Part shown: positions 10,101 to 18,180 of the stretch, in pieces | How the letters are laid out: every line of letters starts with the position of its first letter | Position numbering within the stretch: position 1 is the stretch's first letter | Source: Couchioplanes caeruleus | GTDB taxonomy: Bacteria; Actinomycetota; Actinomycetes; Mycobacteriales; Micromonosporaceae | Direction of reading: 5' to 3' | Assembly: GCF_003751945.1 (NCBI RefSeq) | Contig: NZ_RJKL01000001.1 | Span: 4,278,001-4,342,000 of the forward strand | Length of the DNA stretch: 64,000 nucleotides | Program-made: the position numbers and the translations under genes | The notes under the pieces: model-generated | What the model saw: only the letters and a program-made list of their open reading frames with translations | Told to the model about the DNA's origin: nothing | Databases searched by the model: none

Positions 10101-10998
10101 AGCGCCGGCTGCGGGTCCACCTGCGAGCGGCACCCATGACGGCCCCGGCGCCGCGGCGTTCAGCGAGTTCACGACGGACATCGCGGGACGTGGCCGTCCC
10201 GGGTACCCCGAACGGCCCGGGTATCCCGAGCAGCCCGGGTATCCCGACCAGCCCGGATCCATGCCGGGAAGTGCCGCCGCCCGTACCACCTCACAGGACT
10301 ACAGCGAGCACACGACCGATGTCGCGGGCCGCGGACACGGGCCGGACCAGCCCTACTCCTCGGCGATGCACTCCGCGCCGCCGCGGGACGCCGCGCAGGA
10401 TTCCACGCAGCCCTTCGGCGAACGGCCGCCCACAGCCAACGCCTACGCGGCGGCGCCGAGTCCCACCCCGCCGTTCGGGGAACGGCCTCGGCCGGCAGCA
10501 GCGGATTCCACGCAGCCCTTCGGGGAGCGGCCGCAGACGGGTGCGGCCAGCCGGGCCACGGTCATGCCGCCCGACGCCGAGACGACGGCGAGCTGGCCGG
10601 GCAGCGCGGACCAGGACGACGACCAGGACCGGTTCAACTCGTTCCAGCCGGATGTGCCGACCACCGAGGTGGCCAAGCCCGAGACCACGCACGTACGGAT
10701 GCTGCCGGTGCTCCTCGGTGTCATCCTCGGCGCCGGCCTGCTGGTCGGGCTGACGTTCGGCATCACCTGGCTGATCGCCCGGGGTTCGGACACCGGCGGC
10801 TTCTCCGTGAGCACCGGCGACTGCGTCAAGCGGGACGGCACCCAGGCGGTGACCGCCAAGTGCAGCGACGCGGACGCCTACGAGGTGACGGCCGTCGTCG
10901 ACGCGAAGGAGAAGTGCTCGGACCCGGGCCAGCCCTACGTGTTGAACCCGACCAAGGACAACAAGACCCAGGTCCTCTGCCTGAAGCGCCGAAGCTGA
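7105..10998 (+). CDS. Very large low-complexity membrane protein with LppU/SCO3897-type C-terminal domain
   Basis: Encodes 1,297 residues. ATG 7105 is chosen because GGAGGAGG lies about 6 bases upstream. Residues 1 to about 1190 are disordered and rich in Pro, Ser, Gly and Ala with several repeat families: PGAFPP/PGASQP near the N-terminus, RDSAF-PQA (about 485-555), PFGARP-TAGSPA (about 680-740), DDRPFG (about 785-860) and PGSPAPGSF (about 950-995). One transmembrane helix (MLPVLLGVILGAGLLVGLTF, about 1200-1225) is followed by a 70-residue exported domain with three cysteines (GDCVK, AKCSD, EKCSD) plus a fourth near the end (VLCLKR), matching the LppU/SCO3897 pattern. The long tail is therefore cytoplasmic. 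Such tails often scaffold or carry phosphosites, but no function is known. Confidence 0.85.
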   Translation: MTSEGQQAGRRPGAMSGGGTEPFGNESLPAGAFPPDASLPGAFPPDVSPPGASQPGASQPGAFSPGTSQPGAFPPAASQPGASEPGPSYPHAQGSLPSAYAPPPQATPNGGSPFVVPAVPPAGQAASPQGPAFGPGAAQFASSSGPARGSAPDLPQASTSESPSHGSALPTRNSQARGSAGGQQPPAHQPPAAPQTPPGHAEQHSAWAPPPPARPSDEANPFEPHPYRQAQGGQLPQRSPGVAGGPLSGPVGEFNGFTPARPASNAPADMPRRLPAAADDQQSAGRPAGVSAFGDQSIRVPGATLTDLPEGAPPRSTGPGRGGSPESVGFPVRGQAPEGASFPLRGSSSGDTGGFGRRADRAPSFSSPPEAARQPFDSRQAEAPHQAFDTRQPESSRQPFDTRQQNAGEAAPLQRSESGSFGRNDAEDDAPLHRTDRPENVAQYPQRVPGASFESPEAARPESPSYPQRVRGASLNTGAAPVTTEPRDSASAPQPRDSAFLPQARDSAFLPQARDSAFTPQGRDSGFTSQAGDSAPVPQPRDSGPVPQPRDSAERSDAAAEPGAEHTTPAKGSARPVSASASVPAASRVAPLEPEELPPPPPVAQSRVYGRPASAPEQDNADYRDDESPADGNLGTAPTSGGAGSDNPDGLYGSRPTSGAADGTVRPGTFGAAPPDGPFGARPATGASATQNPFGPRPTAGSPAADGLFGARPTAGSPAEDDPFGARSATGPPTTERPFGERPASGSSAGREFGTAATSGSGSDPNGGGARPVSDGFGQTPDDRPFGSSGDDRPFDTGPGDRPFGRNDGDDRPFGSSGDDRPFGRNDGDDRPFGTEPGDRPFDAGSDDRPFGTGSGERPFGAGSAGPASGAFDDQAPDRFSPPPNRPGTYGTPPSGPPETTPPTGGPFGAAPVSGGDPSGRIAGRASASARVSPPVQPFAPTPGSPAPGSFTPGSPAPGSYAPGSPTPGSFTSGSPAPGSYTPGSPAPGSPSAGSLFPGAPAAGPPASGTHDGPGAAAFSEFTTDIAGRGRPGYPERPGYPEQPGYPDQPGSMPGSAAARTTSQDYSEHTTDVAGRGHGPDQPYSSAMHSAPPRDAAQDSTQPFGERPPTANAYAAAPSPTPPFGERPRPAAADSTQPFGERPQTGAASRATVMPPDAETTASWPGSADQDDDQDRFNSFQPDVPTTEVAKPETTHVRMLPVLLGVILGAGLLVGLTFGITWLIARGSDTGGFSVSTGDCVKRDGTQAVTAKCSDADAYEVTAVVDAKEKCSDPGQPYVLNPTKDNKTQVLCLKRRS

Positions 10999-11068
10999 CG
11001 ATCGTCGTGTGCCGAGCCCCACTGTGTTCGGGGCGGGTCCGGCTCTGCCCGTCAGGCACGATGGGATC

Positions 11069-12844
11069 ATGACTGCGCGCGTGCGGGCGCCCGAGTTTCG
11101 GGGCCGAGGCTGGCTGAACACCGGTGGCAGGGAGTTGACGCTCGCCGACCTTCGGGGACGGCTCGTGGTGCTCGACTTCTGGACCTTCTGCTGCATCAAC
11201 TGCCTGCACGTCCTCGACGAGCTACGTCCCCTGGAAGAGAAGTACGGCGACGCCCTCGTCGTCATCGGAGTGCACTCGCCGAAGTTCGAGCATGAGCGCG
11301 ACCCCGTTGCCCTGGCCGCCGCCGTGGAGCGGTACGGCGTGCATCACCCCGTCCTCGACGACGCCGACATGGTGATGTGGCAGCAGTACGCCGCGAAGGC
11401 CTGGCCCACCCTGAGCGTCATCGACCCCGAGGGATACGTCGTCGCCTCGATGGCCGGCGAAGGTCACGCCGAGGGGCTGAGCAGGCTGCTCGACGAACTC
11501 ATCGCCACCCACGAGGCCAAGGGCACCCTGCGCCGCGGCGACGGGCCGTACGTCGCCGCGACGGCGGATGACACGCTGCTGCGATTCCCCGGCAAGGTCA
11601 TCGAGCTGCCCAGCGGCAACCTGCTGGTCTCCGACTCGGCGCGGCATTCGGTGGCCGAGCTGACCCCGGACGGCGACGCCCTGGTACGCCGGATCGGCAC
11701 CGGCGAGCGCGGCCGCGCCGACGGCCCGGCCGACCGGGCGAGCTTCTCCGAGCCCCAGGGACTCTGCCTGCTTCCCGACGGCCGGACGGTCGTCGTCGCG
11801 GACACCGTCAACCACCTGCTGCGCGGCGTCGATCTGGAGTCCGGCGAGGTGCGGACGCTCGCCGGCACCGGCCGTCAGTGGCGGTCCGTGGACGACGACG
11901 GTGTCTCGCTGTCGTCGCCGTGGGACGTCGCCTGGTTCTCCGACCGGGTCGTCGTCGCGATGGCCGGCATCCACCAGCTCTGGTGGTTCGACCCGGCGAG
12001 CGGCGACACGGGCGTCTACGCCGGCACGACGGTCGAGTCGCTGCGGGACGGCCCGATCCCGGATGTCTGGATGGCGCAACCGTCCGGCTTGTCCGCGTAC
12101 GGGGAGAAGCTCTGGATCGCCGACAGCGAGACGTCCGCGCTGCGCTGGATCGAGGCCGGTGAACTACACACCGCGGCCGGTCAGGGGCTCTTCGATTTCG
12201 GTCACGTCGACGGCGCCGGCAAGGAGGCGCTGTTGCAGCACCCGCTGGGCGTCGGCGCGCTTCCGGACGGGTCGGTGCTGGTCGCGGACACCTACAACGG
12301 TGCGGTACGCCGCTATGACCCGGCGACCGACGAGATGTCCACCGTCGATTCCGGTCTGGCCGAGCCGAGCGACGTCCTCGTCACCCGTGCCGGGGACGTG
12401 TTCGTGGTCGAGTCGGGCGCGCACCGCCTCGTCCGCTTGGCGCCGGGCACGGTCAAGACGGTCGAGGGCGAGCGTCACCGCACCGAACGGCCGCCGTCGC
12501 CGCTGGCGCCGGGCGAGGTCACCCTGGACGTGGTCTTCACGCCGGCCCCGGGTCAGAAGCTCGACACGACGTACGGCCCGTCGACGCGCCTGGTCGTCTC
12601 GGCGGCGCCGCCGGAACTGCTGCTGGAGGGCGAGGGCACCGGCACCGCCCTCTCGCGGCGGCTGGTGCTCAATCCGGCCGTACCCCAGGGGATCCTGCAG
12701 GTTGTCGCGCAGGCCGCCACCTGCGATGCCGACGTCGAGCACGCGGCCTGCCATCTCACCCGGCAGGACTGGGGCGTCCCGGTCGTGGTCGACCCGACCG
12801 GCCCCGACCGCCTGCCGCTGATTCTCCGCGGGCTGGACGCCTGA
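11069..12844 (+). CDS. Thioredoxin-like protein with C-terminal NHL beta-propeller
   Basis: Encodes 591 residues from ATG 11069. The N-terminal 150 residues form an AhpC/TSA/thioredoxin-like fold whose redox motif is C42-I-N-C45 (TFCCINCLHVL), with an additional Cys at 41. Residues about 175-470 contain NHL-type repeats (LPDGRTVVVADTVNHLLRGVD, LPDGSVLVADTYNGAVRRYD) forming a propeller, and a beta-rich C-terminal domain follows. This architecture is a known bacterial family of thiol oxidoreductases of unresolved substrate. No signal peptide is visible, so it is probably cytosolic. It starts about 70 bases after the large membrane-protein gene and may share its transcript. Confidence 0.88.
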   Translation: MTARVRAPEFRGRGWLNTGGRELTLADLRGRLVVLDFWTFCCINCLHVLDELRPLEEKYGDALVVIGVHSPKFEHERDPVALAAAVERYGVHHPVLDDADMVMWQQYAAKAWPTLSVIDPEGYVVASMAGEGHAEGLSRLLDELIATHEAKGTLRRGDGPYVAATADDTLLRFPGKVIELPSGNLLVSDSARHSVAELTPDGDALVRRIGTGERGRADGPADRASFSEPQGLCLLPDGRTVVVADTVNHLLRGVDLESGEVRTLAGTGRQWRSVDDDGVSLSSPWDVAWFSDRVVVAMAGIHQLWWFDPASGDTGVYAGTTVESLRDGPIPDVWMAQPSGLSAYGEKLWIADSETSALRWIEAGELHTAAGQGLFDFGHVDGAGKEALLQHPLGVGALPDGSVLVADTYNGAVRRYDPATDEMSTVDSGLAEPSDVLVTRAGDVFVVESGAHRLVRLAPGTVKTVEGERHRTERPPSPLAPGEVTLDVVFTPAPGQKLDTTYGPSTRLVVSAAPPELLLEGEGTGTALSRRLVLNPAVPQGILQVVAQAATCDADVEHAACHLTRQDWGVPVVVDPTGPDRLPLILRGLDA

Positions 12845-12877
12845 ACCGCGGCGGTCACAGCCGTTGGCCATCTCGCT

Positions 12878-12893
12878 ACTACTTGCTAGTAAC
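12878..12893. promoter_or_regulatory. Possible degenerate GTTAC-type operator
   Basis: ACTACTTGCTAGTAAC read on the opposite strand gives GTTAC-N6-GTAGT, one half matching the palindromes at 16484-16499 and 44393-44408. It lies 24 bases before the hemolysin III start. The second half-site is poor, so this may be coincidence. Confidence 0.3.
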
Positions 12894-12917
12894 CTACGGT
12901 GCCGTAACCTGGAGCTT

Positions 12918-13595
12918 GTGACGACTTCGACTCCGTTCCGGATGAAGCCGGCCGACCTCGGCAAGCCGCGGATGCGCGGCCGGCTGCACCAGTACGCGTT
13001 CTACGTCGCGCTCGTCTGCGGCGTCGTACTGTGCTCGATCGCCGCCTCGCGACCGGGGGTCTCGCCCTTTCTGAGCTGCCTCGTCTACAGCCTGACCGTG
13101 TGCGGGCTGTTCGGCATCAGCGCGCTGTACCACCGCCGGATCTGGAGCGAGCGCGGTTACCAGATCATGCGGCGGATGGACCACTCGATGATCTTCATCT
13201 TCATCGCGGGGACGTACACGCCGTTCTGCATCCTGCTGCTGCACAGCGGGAAGGCCACGGTGATGCTGAGCCTGATCTGGGCCGGCGCCATCGGAGGCGT
13301 CGCTCTCAAGAGCATCTGGCCGCACCTGCCCCGCTGGGTGGGTGCGCCGCTCTATCTGGCCCTCGGCTGGGGCGCGGTCGCGATCCTGCCGGACATCACC
13401 CGCAACGGTGGCGTCGCCGATCTGGTCCTGCTCGCCGCCGGCGGCCTGATCTACAGCGCCGGTGCGGTGTTCTACGCACTGCGCAGGCCGAACCCGTGGC
13501 CGACCGTATTCGGTCACCACGAGTTCTTTCACGCCTGCACCCTGATCGCGGCGATCTGCCACCACATCGCCATCTACTTCGCGCTCTATGCGTAG
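12918..13595 (+). CDS. Hemolysin III (PAQR/YqfA-type) membrane protein
   Basis: A 225-residue integral membrane protein with seven predicted helices. The PAQR-type metal ligands are visible: ALYHRRIWS near residue 72, the RRMDHSMIFIFIAGTYTPF segment, and H-H...H near the C-terminus (FGHHEFFHACTLIAAICHHIAIY). GTG 12918 is preceded closely by GGAG; ATG 12942 is an alternative. Bacterial members are linked to membrane lipid homeostasis or putative hydrolase activity, and haemolysis is a historical name. It converges on the DUF6458 gene. Confidence 0.88.
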   Translation: MTTSTPFRMKPADLGKPRMRGRLHQYAFYVALVCGVVLCSIAASRPGVSPFLSCLVYSLTVCGLFGISALYHRRIWSERGYQIMRRMDHSMIFIFIAGTYTPFCILLLHSGKATVMLSLIWAGAIGGVALKSIWPHLPRWVGAPLYLALGWGAVAILPDITRNGGVADLVLLAAGGLIYSAGAVFYALRRPNPWPTVFGHHEFFHACTLIAAICHHIAIYFALYA

Positions 13596-13601
13596 AAGCG
13601 G

Positions 13602-13895
13602 TCACGCACCGTAGGACGGCGGCGGCGGGGGCTGCTGCCGCGTGGTCTGGCGGTACTCCTCGACGACATGACCGTCGCGGTAGGCGGCGTCGTCGCGGAC
13701 CACCGGACGCTCGACCACGGTGGCGGGCCGGCGCCGGCTGTTCCAGTACCAGAGCGTGACGATCAAGCCGATCAGGCCGGCCAGCATGAGTACGTAGCCG
13801 ACCACGTTGATGTCGAGACCGCTGATCTCGGCGTTGACGGCGAACGCGAGGATCGCCCCCAGCGCCAGGAGAAAGATGCTTCCGCCGATGCCCAT
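13602..13895 (-). CDS. DUF6458 family small membrane protein
   Basis: A 97-residue protein. Two hydrophobic helices (IGGSIFLLALGAILAFAV and VVGYVLMLAGLIGLIVTLWYW) flank the short loop EISGLDINVVG, a pattern typical of DUF6458. A charged Arg/Tyr-rich cytoplasmic tail ends in a PPPPPSYGA stretch. ATG 13895 has GGGAGG upstream. Function unknown. It is divergent from the histidine phosphatase gene and convergent with hemolysin III, with six bases between stops. Confidence 0.8.
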   Translation of the reverse strand: MGIGGSIFLLALGAILAFAVNAEISGLDINVVGYVLMLAGLIGLIVTLWYWNSRRRPATVVERPVVRDDAAYRDGHVVEEYRQTTRQQPPPPPSYGA

Positions 13896-13996
13896 CGTGG
13901 ACCTCCCTGGCTCGTGCTGCCGCTCCGAGCCGCGGCAATTTGTCGATGCGTGTGTCTACCCATCCGGCCCGGGGCTCAATCAGTCATGCTCTTCCC

Positions 13997-14506
13997 ATGA
14001 CCGCACGTACCCTCGTCCTGATGCGCCACTCCAAGGCGGAACATCCCGGTGAGCTGACCGACTTCGAACGCCAACTGACCGATCGCGGCCGCCGGGACGC
14101 GGGCGCGGCGGGGGCGTGGCTGGCCGCGGAGGGTCTGCGCCCCGGGCTGGTGTTGTGCTCGTCCGCGACGCGTACCCGGCAGACCTGGCATGGCGTGGCG
14201 GTGGCACTGGGCCGGGACGACACGAGCCCCGCGCCGGAGGTCCGCTACGAGGACGGCCTCTACGACGGCGGACGCACCGAGATGATCGACCTGCTGAGGG
14301 CCGTGCCGGACTCGATCGGAACCGTACTGGTCGTGGCGCACAACCCCACCGTGTCCGATGTGTCCATTCTGCTCGCGGACGGCACGACGTCGCTCCGCGA
14401 GGGCCTGGCGACGTCCGGGGTCGCCGTACACCGGGCGGGAGGCTGGTGGTCGACCACCGAGCCGGGCTCGATGCCGCTCGTGACGACGCACACCGCCCGC
14501 GGCTGA
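13997..14506 (+). CDS. SixA-like histidine phosphatase family protein
   Basis: A 169-residue protein with the branch-2 histidine phosphatase signature LMRHSKAEH at residues 7-15. The family RHG motif is RHS here, as in SixA phosphohistidine phosphatases. The second catalytic histidine is in VVAHNPTVSD near residue 118, and SSATRTRQTW carries the second arginine. The short length and SixA-like features suggest a phosphohistidine or small-molecule phosphatase. It is followed by a strong bidirectional terminator. Confidence 0.85.
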   Translation: MTARTLVLMRHSKAEHPGELTDFERQLTDRGRRDAGAAGAWLAAEGLRPGLVLCSSATRTRQTWHGVAVALGRDDTSPAPEVRYEDGLYDGGRTEMIDLLRAVPDSIGTVLVVAHNPTVSDVSILLADGTTSLREGLATSGVAVHRAGGWWSTTEPGSMPLVTTHTARG

Positions 14507-14514
14507 GCATACGA

Positions 14515-14546
14515 AAAACCGGCGGACATCCTTGTCCGCCGGTTTT
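14515..14546. terminator. Bidirectional terminator between convergent genes
   Basis: AAAACCGGCGGACA (14515-14528) pairs perfectly with 14533-14546 around TCCT, with A4 and T4 at the stem ends. It separates the histidine phosphatase gene from the convergent acyl-CoA dehydrogenase gene. Confidence 0.9.
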
Positions 14547-14597
14547 CCGTCTTCAGGAGAGAGCGAAGCCTTTTACGCCCTCAGGGGAGAGCGAAGC

Positions 14598-16454
14598 TCA
14601 GAAGGCCTCTTCGGGGAGGTCCATCAGGTCGAGCGTGGTGTTCTCGATGATCCGGCGGTCCGCGCCGATCCGGGGCAGGATCTCCCGGGTGAAGAACCGG
14701 GCCGCGGCCACCTTGCCCTCGTAGAAGGACTTGTCCGACGCGCTCAGCTCGGTGCCGAGCTTCTTCAGCGCCACCTCGGCGCCGCGCAGCAGCAGCCAGG
14801 AGACGACCACGTCGCCGAGCGCCAGCAGCACCCGCCGCGAGGTCAGGCCCACCTTGTAGAGCTCGCGGGACTCGCCGCCCTGGACCGCCTGGAGCCAGCC
14901 CATCTGCACGCCGAGGATGGCCTGGAGCTCGCCGAGCGCCTTGCCCAGCGCCAGTCGCTCCTCCTTGAGCTGACCGTTGCCGGCCTCGCTCTCGATGAAC
15001 TCCTGCATCTCGCCGGCGACCGTGGCGAGCGCGCGGCCGTTGTCCTTCACGATCTTGCGGAAGATCAGATCGAGGCTCTGGATCGCCGTCGTGCCCTCGT
15101 ACAGGGTGTCGATCTTGGCGTCGCGGACGTACTGCTCGAGCGGGTAGTCCTGCAGGAAGCCGGAGCCGCCGAAGGTCTGCAGCGACTCGTGGCCGAGCAG
15201 CTCGTACGCCCGTTCCGAACCCACGCCCTTGACCAGCGGGAGCAGGAAGTCGTTGACCCGGGCCGCCGTCTTGGCCGCCTTGTCATCGCCCGCCGCCTGC
15301 GCGATGGCGACCTTGTCCTGCCAGGTCGCGGTGTAGATGACCAGGGAGCGCAGACCCTCCGCGTACGACTTCTGCAGCATCAGCGAGCGGCGTACGTCGG
15401 GGTGGTGGGTGATCGTGACGCGCGGGGCGGCCTTGTTCGAGCTCTCGGTCAGGTCGGCGCCCTGGACGCGGTTCTTCGCGTACTCCAGCGCGTTCAGGTA
15501 ACCCGTCGAGAGGGTGGCGATCGCCTTCGTGCCGACCATCATCCGGGCATACTCGATGATCATGAACATCTGCCGGATGCCGTCGTGCACCTCGCCGAGC
15601 AGCCAGCCCTTCGCCGGGGTGCCGTGCTCGCCCATCGTGATCTCGCACGTGTTCGAGACCTTGAGGCCCATCTTGTGCTCGACGTTCGTGGCGTAGACGC
15701 CGTTGCGCTCGCCCAGCTCGCCGGTCTCCGCGTCGAAGTGGAACTTCGGCACGATGAACAGCGACAGGCCCTTGGTGCCCGGGCCGCCGACGCCCTCGAC
15801 GCCCACGGGGCGGGCGAGCACGTAGTGGATGATGTTGTCGCTGAGGTCGTGCTCACCCGAGGTGATGAAGCGCTTGACGCCTTCGATGTGCCAGGAGCCG
15901 TCCGCCTGCGGGATGGCCCGGGCCCGGCCGGCACCGACGTCGGAGCCCGCGTCGGGCTCGGTCAGCACCATCGTCGAACCCCACTGCTTGTCGACGAAGA
16001 GCTTCGCCCACCTCTTCTGCTCCTCGGTGCCCTCGACCTCGACGACGTGCGCGAAGGAGGGACCGGAGGAGTACATCCAGATGGGGGCGTTGGCGCCGAG
16101 AATCTGCTCGGCGATGGCCCACCAGAGCGCCCGCGGCGCGAAGGTGCCACCGAGGTGCTCGGGGAGGTCGAGGCGCCAGAACTCGGACGCCATGAAGGCG
16201 GCGTACGACTTCTTGAACGACTCGGGCAGCGGCGCGGTGTGAGTCGCCGGGTCGAACTTCGGGGGGTTGCGGTCCGCGTCGGTGTAGCTGGCCGCGAGGT
16301 CCTCGCGGGCGAGCCGGTTCACCTCCGCCAGCACGTCGCGTGCGGTGTCGGCGTCGATGCCGTCGAACGGCGCCTGGCCGAACGCGCGATCCGCCCCGAA
16401 GACCTCGAAGAGGTTGAACTCCAGGTCGCGCAGATTGCTCTTGTAGTGAGTCAT
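14598..16454 (-). CDS. Acyl-CoA dehydrogenase, FadE5-like
   Basis: Encodes 618 residues, longer than classical 380-residue acyl-CoA dehydrogenases and matching the FadE5 class, which has an extra C-terminal domain. It catalyses FAD-dependent alpha,beta-dehydrogenation of acyl-CoA in beta-oxidation, passing electrons to ETF. Signature 1 is [14 protein letters not shown] and signature 2 includes [18 protein letters not shown]. The likely catalytic glutamate is E453 in LYEGTTAIQ. An N-terminal extension precedes the first helical domain. Two GTTACCC-type palindromes lie 30-70 bases upstream of its ATG, and the same palindrome precedes the EtfD-like gene at 42208-44355, the expected electron acceptor partner for this pathway. 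Confidence 0.93.
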   Translation of the reverse strand: MTHYKSNLRDLEFNLFEVFGADRAFGQAPFDGIDADTARDVLAEVNRLAREDLAASYTDADRNPPKFDPATHTAPLPESFKKSYAAFMASEFWRLDLPEHLGGTFAPRALWWAIAEQILGANAPIWMYSSGPSFAHVVEVEGTEEQKRWAKLFVDKQWGSTMVLTEPDAGSDVGAGRARAIPQADGSWHIEGVKRFITSGEHDLSDNIIHYVLARPVGVEGVGGPGTKGLSLFIVPKFHFDAETGELGERNGVYATNVEHKMGLKVSNTCEITMGEHGTPAKGWLLGEVHDGIRQMFMIIEYARMMVGTKAIATLSTGYLNALEYAKNRVQGADLTESSNKAAPRVTITHHPDVRRSLMLQKSYAEGLRSLVIYTATWQDKVAIAQAAGDDKAAKTAARVNDFLLPLVKGVGSERAYELLGHESLQTFGGSGFLQDYPLEQYVRDAKIDTLYEGTTAIQSLDLIFRKIVKDNGRALATVAGEMQEFIESEAGNGQLKEERLALGKALGELQAILGVQMGWLQAVQGGESRELYKVGLTSRRVLLALGDVVVSWLLLRGAEVALKKLGTELSASDKSFYEGKVAAARFFTREILPRIGADRRIIENTTLDLMDLPEEAF

Positions 16455-16483
16455 GTGTTCTTGGCCCCGCTCTCCGGACGCGA

Positions 16484-16499
16484 GTTACCCGTCAGTAAC
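16484..16499. promoter_or_regulatory. GTTAC-N6-GTAAC operator upstream of fadE-like gene
   Basis: GTTACCCGTCAGTAAC has perfect 5-bp arms. It is followed by a second copy starting 25 bases further on and matches the site before the EtfD-like gene. The form fits a TetR-type repressor site, a common control for beta-oxidation genes. The regulator is not in this window. Confidence 0.7.
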
Positions 16500-16508
16500 C
16501 ACCACTGT

Positions 16509-16524
16509 ATTACCCATCGGTAGC
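16509..16524. promoter_or_regulatory. Second operator copy upstream of fadE-like gene
   Basis: ATTACCCATCGGTAGC matches the first copy in the left half (TTACCC) and partly in the right (GGTA). The start-to-start distance of 25 bases from the first copy suggests paired dimer binding over the promoter. Confidence 0.6.
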
Positions 16525-16745
16525 TCCGACAAGTCACTGCCGATCAATCGGGTGCCGGAGGCCCGAATTGAGCCGCGCGGCCGGTTGTCCGTCGTGTTGG
16601 GGGTCAAACGTCTCCGATCGGGTGGGAGGGCTGACAGCCGTTCGGTCATTTGGCGGCCGTCGCGGCGCGGGCACGTATCGACGCCTGCGCCGCGTCGTTG
16701 CTCCGGGTGTACGCGCAGGACGTACATAGACCCGGGGAGGTCTTT

Positions 16746-16937
16746 ATGTTCACCACGATCAAGAGCCTTATTCCCGAGCCGCGCCAGGCCGACCAGCCCC
16801 GCCACTACATCGGGCGGCACCGTCAGCCCGAGCCGATCGCCGCCCGCGTCGCGGTGATCCCCGGCCCGGCGAATGAGGCCGACGCAGAACCGGCTGTCAC
16901 GCCGCCGGCATGCGCCGAGGAGGCCTCCGCGAAGTAG
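16746..16937 (+). CDS. Small hypothetical protein (63 residues)
   Basis: ATG 16746 is preceded by GGGGAGG at 5 bases. The product starts MFTTIKSLIPEPRQ and becomes Pro/Ala/Glu-rich. It has no membrane segment or recognised domain. An inverted repeat TGTACG...CGTACA at 16708-16726 lies just upstream, near the likely promoter. It ends 14 bases before the convergent phosphatase gene. The strong ribosome site is the main support. Confidence 0.55.
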   Translation: MFTTIKSLIPEPRQADQPRHYIGRHRQPEPIAARVAVIPGPANEADAEPAVTPPACAEEASAK

Positions 16938-16951
16938 GCGCCGCCGGCCGG

Positions 16952-18079
16952 CTAGCTGCCGGCCGCGCCGACCTCCCAGCTAGGCATCGGTACGGCCGGC
17001 CCGCCGTCGGACCCGGCGTACTCGAGCAGCACCAGGGCGATGTCGTCGTCCAGTTGCCCGTGCACCCAGTCGACGAGGGCGGTTTCCAGCGAGGCCAGGC
17101 CGTCGCCGACCGTACCGTGTCCCAGCAGCCGCCAGGCCCGGTCGGCCGTCGGGAAGAACTCGCCGTCGCGGCGGGCCTCGCCCAGGCCGTCGGTGAAGAG
17201 CAGCAACCGGTCGCCCGGCTCCAACCGCTCCACCCGGGGCTGAGCGACCGGCATGAAACCCAGCGGGGGCGCGGGCGCCGGCGGCTCGAGGGCGATGACC
17301 TGCCCGCGGCGCAGCAGCAGCGGAGCCGGATGTCCACAGTTGACGATGGTCAGTGTGCCGCCGCGCTCCTCGACCAGGGCGGCGGTCACGAAGTCCTCGT
17401 CGCCCACGCTGCGGGCCACGGCCCGGTCCAGGTCGGCGACGATGGCGCGCAGGTCGGCCCGCTCGTACGCGACGTGCCGGTACGACCCCAGCACGATGCT
17501 GGCCAGCCGCACCGCGTCGAGGCCCTTGCCCCGGACGTCGCCGATGATGATGCGGACCCCGTACGGGGTGTCGAGGGCCTCGTAGAGATCTCCACCGATG
17601 TCCGCGGCGGCCGACGCCGAGATGTAGCGACCCGCGACGGCCAGCGCGCCGACCTTCGGACCCAGCGGGCGCAGCACCGCCTGCTGGGCCACCGCGGCGA
17701 GCCGCAGCAACTCGGCGATCCGGGTGGCCTGTCGCTGCCGGATCGTCGCCACCGTGGCGGCGATGCCGGTGGCGAGCACCAGACCCAGCACATTGATCAT
17801 TCCGACCGACCCGAACGAGCCGTTCGCGGTCGCGAAGATCAGGCCGGCGATGGTGGCGAGCCCGCCCACGGCCAGCACCGCCCGCCAGTACGCGAAGACC
17901 GCCGCCAGGAACGGCACGGCCGCGAAGAGTCCGACGAAATTGGCCTCTTCGCCGTCCGTCAGCTCCAACCCCGACACCGCGGCGAGCAGCACGAGGGCCG
18001 CGCCGAGACCGGCGCGGGATCCGGGACTGAGCGGGCGACGGCCCGACGGCAACTTAGGCATGGTTACGCCGAACAGCAT
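16952..18079 (-). CDS. Membrane-anchored SpoIIE-type PP2C serine/threonine phosphatase
   Basis: A 375-residue protein. Residues about 25-115 contain three to four hydrophobic helices (GLGAALVLLAAVSGLEL, FVGLFAAVPFLAAVFAYW, AVLAVGGLATIAGLIF, INVLGLVLATGIAATVA). A linker helix is followed by a SpoIIE/RsbU-type phosphatase domain with metal-binding motifs ADIGGDLYEA, GDVRGKGLDAV, NCGHPAPLLL and LFTDGLGEARR. Such enzymes dephosphorylate anti-sigma-factor antagonists in stress signalling. No sensor domain other than the membrane part is visible and no partner gene is adjacent. ATG 18079 is used; ATG 18061 is also possible. Neither has a clear ribosome site. Confidence 0.88.
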   Translation of the reverse strand: MLFGVTMPKLPSGRRPLSPGSRAGLGAALVLLAAVSGLELTDGEEANFVGLFAAVPFLAAVFAYWRAVLAVGGLATIAGLIFATANGSFGSVGMINVLGLVLATGIAATVATIRQRQATRIAELLRLAAVAQQAVLRPLGPKVGALAVAGRYISASAAADIGGDLYEALDTPYGVRIIIGDVRGKGLDAVRLASIVLGSYRHVAYERADLRAIVADLDRAVARSVGDEDFVTAALVEERGGTLTIVNCGHPAPLLLRRGQVIALEPPAPAPPLGFMPVAQPRVERLEPGDRLLLFTDGLGEARRDGEFFPTADRAWRLLGHGTVGDGLASLETALVDWVHGQLDDDIALVLLEYAGSDGGPAVPMPSWEVGAAGS

Positions 18080-18180
18080 GCCTGATCGAGACCAGCGGCT
18101 GCATCAAGTTGACCCCTAGTCTGACCGCGTTATGTCCACTCGGTGGTCCGCCCCCCGCACCGCGGTGACACCATCTCCGC

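Noticed and set aside
12878..12893. Hemolysin III gene as a confident third member of the fadE/etfD regulon
   Set aside because: Only one half of the operator matches. It is listed as a weak feature and not used to support the regulon claim.
14532..16523. 663-codon open frame on the plus strand opposite the acyl-CoA dehydrogenase
   Set aside because: It is an antisense shadow of a clear FadE5-like gene. Its product is Arg/His/Glu low complexity without domains, as expected from GC-rich antisense DNA.
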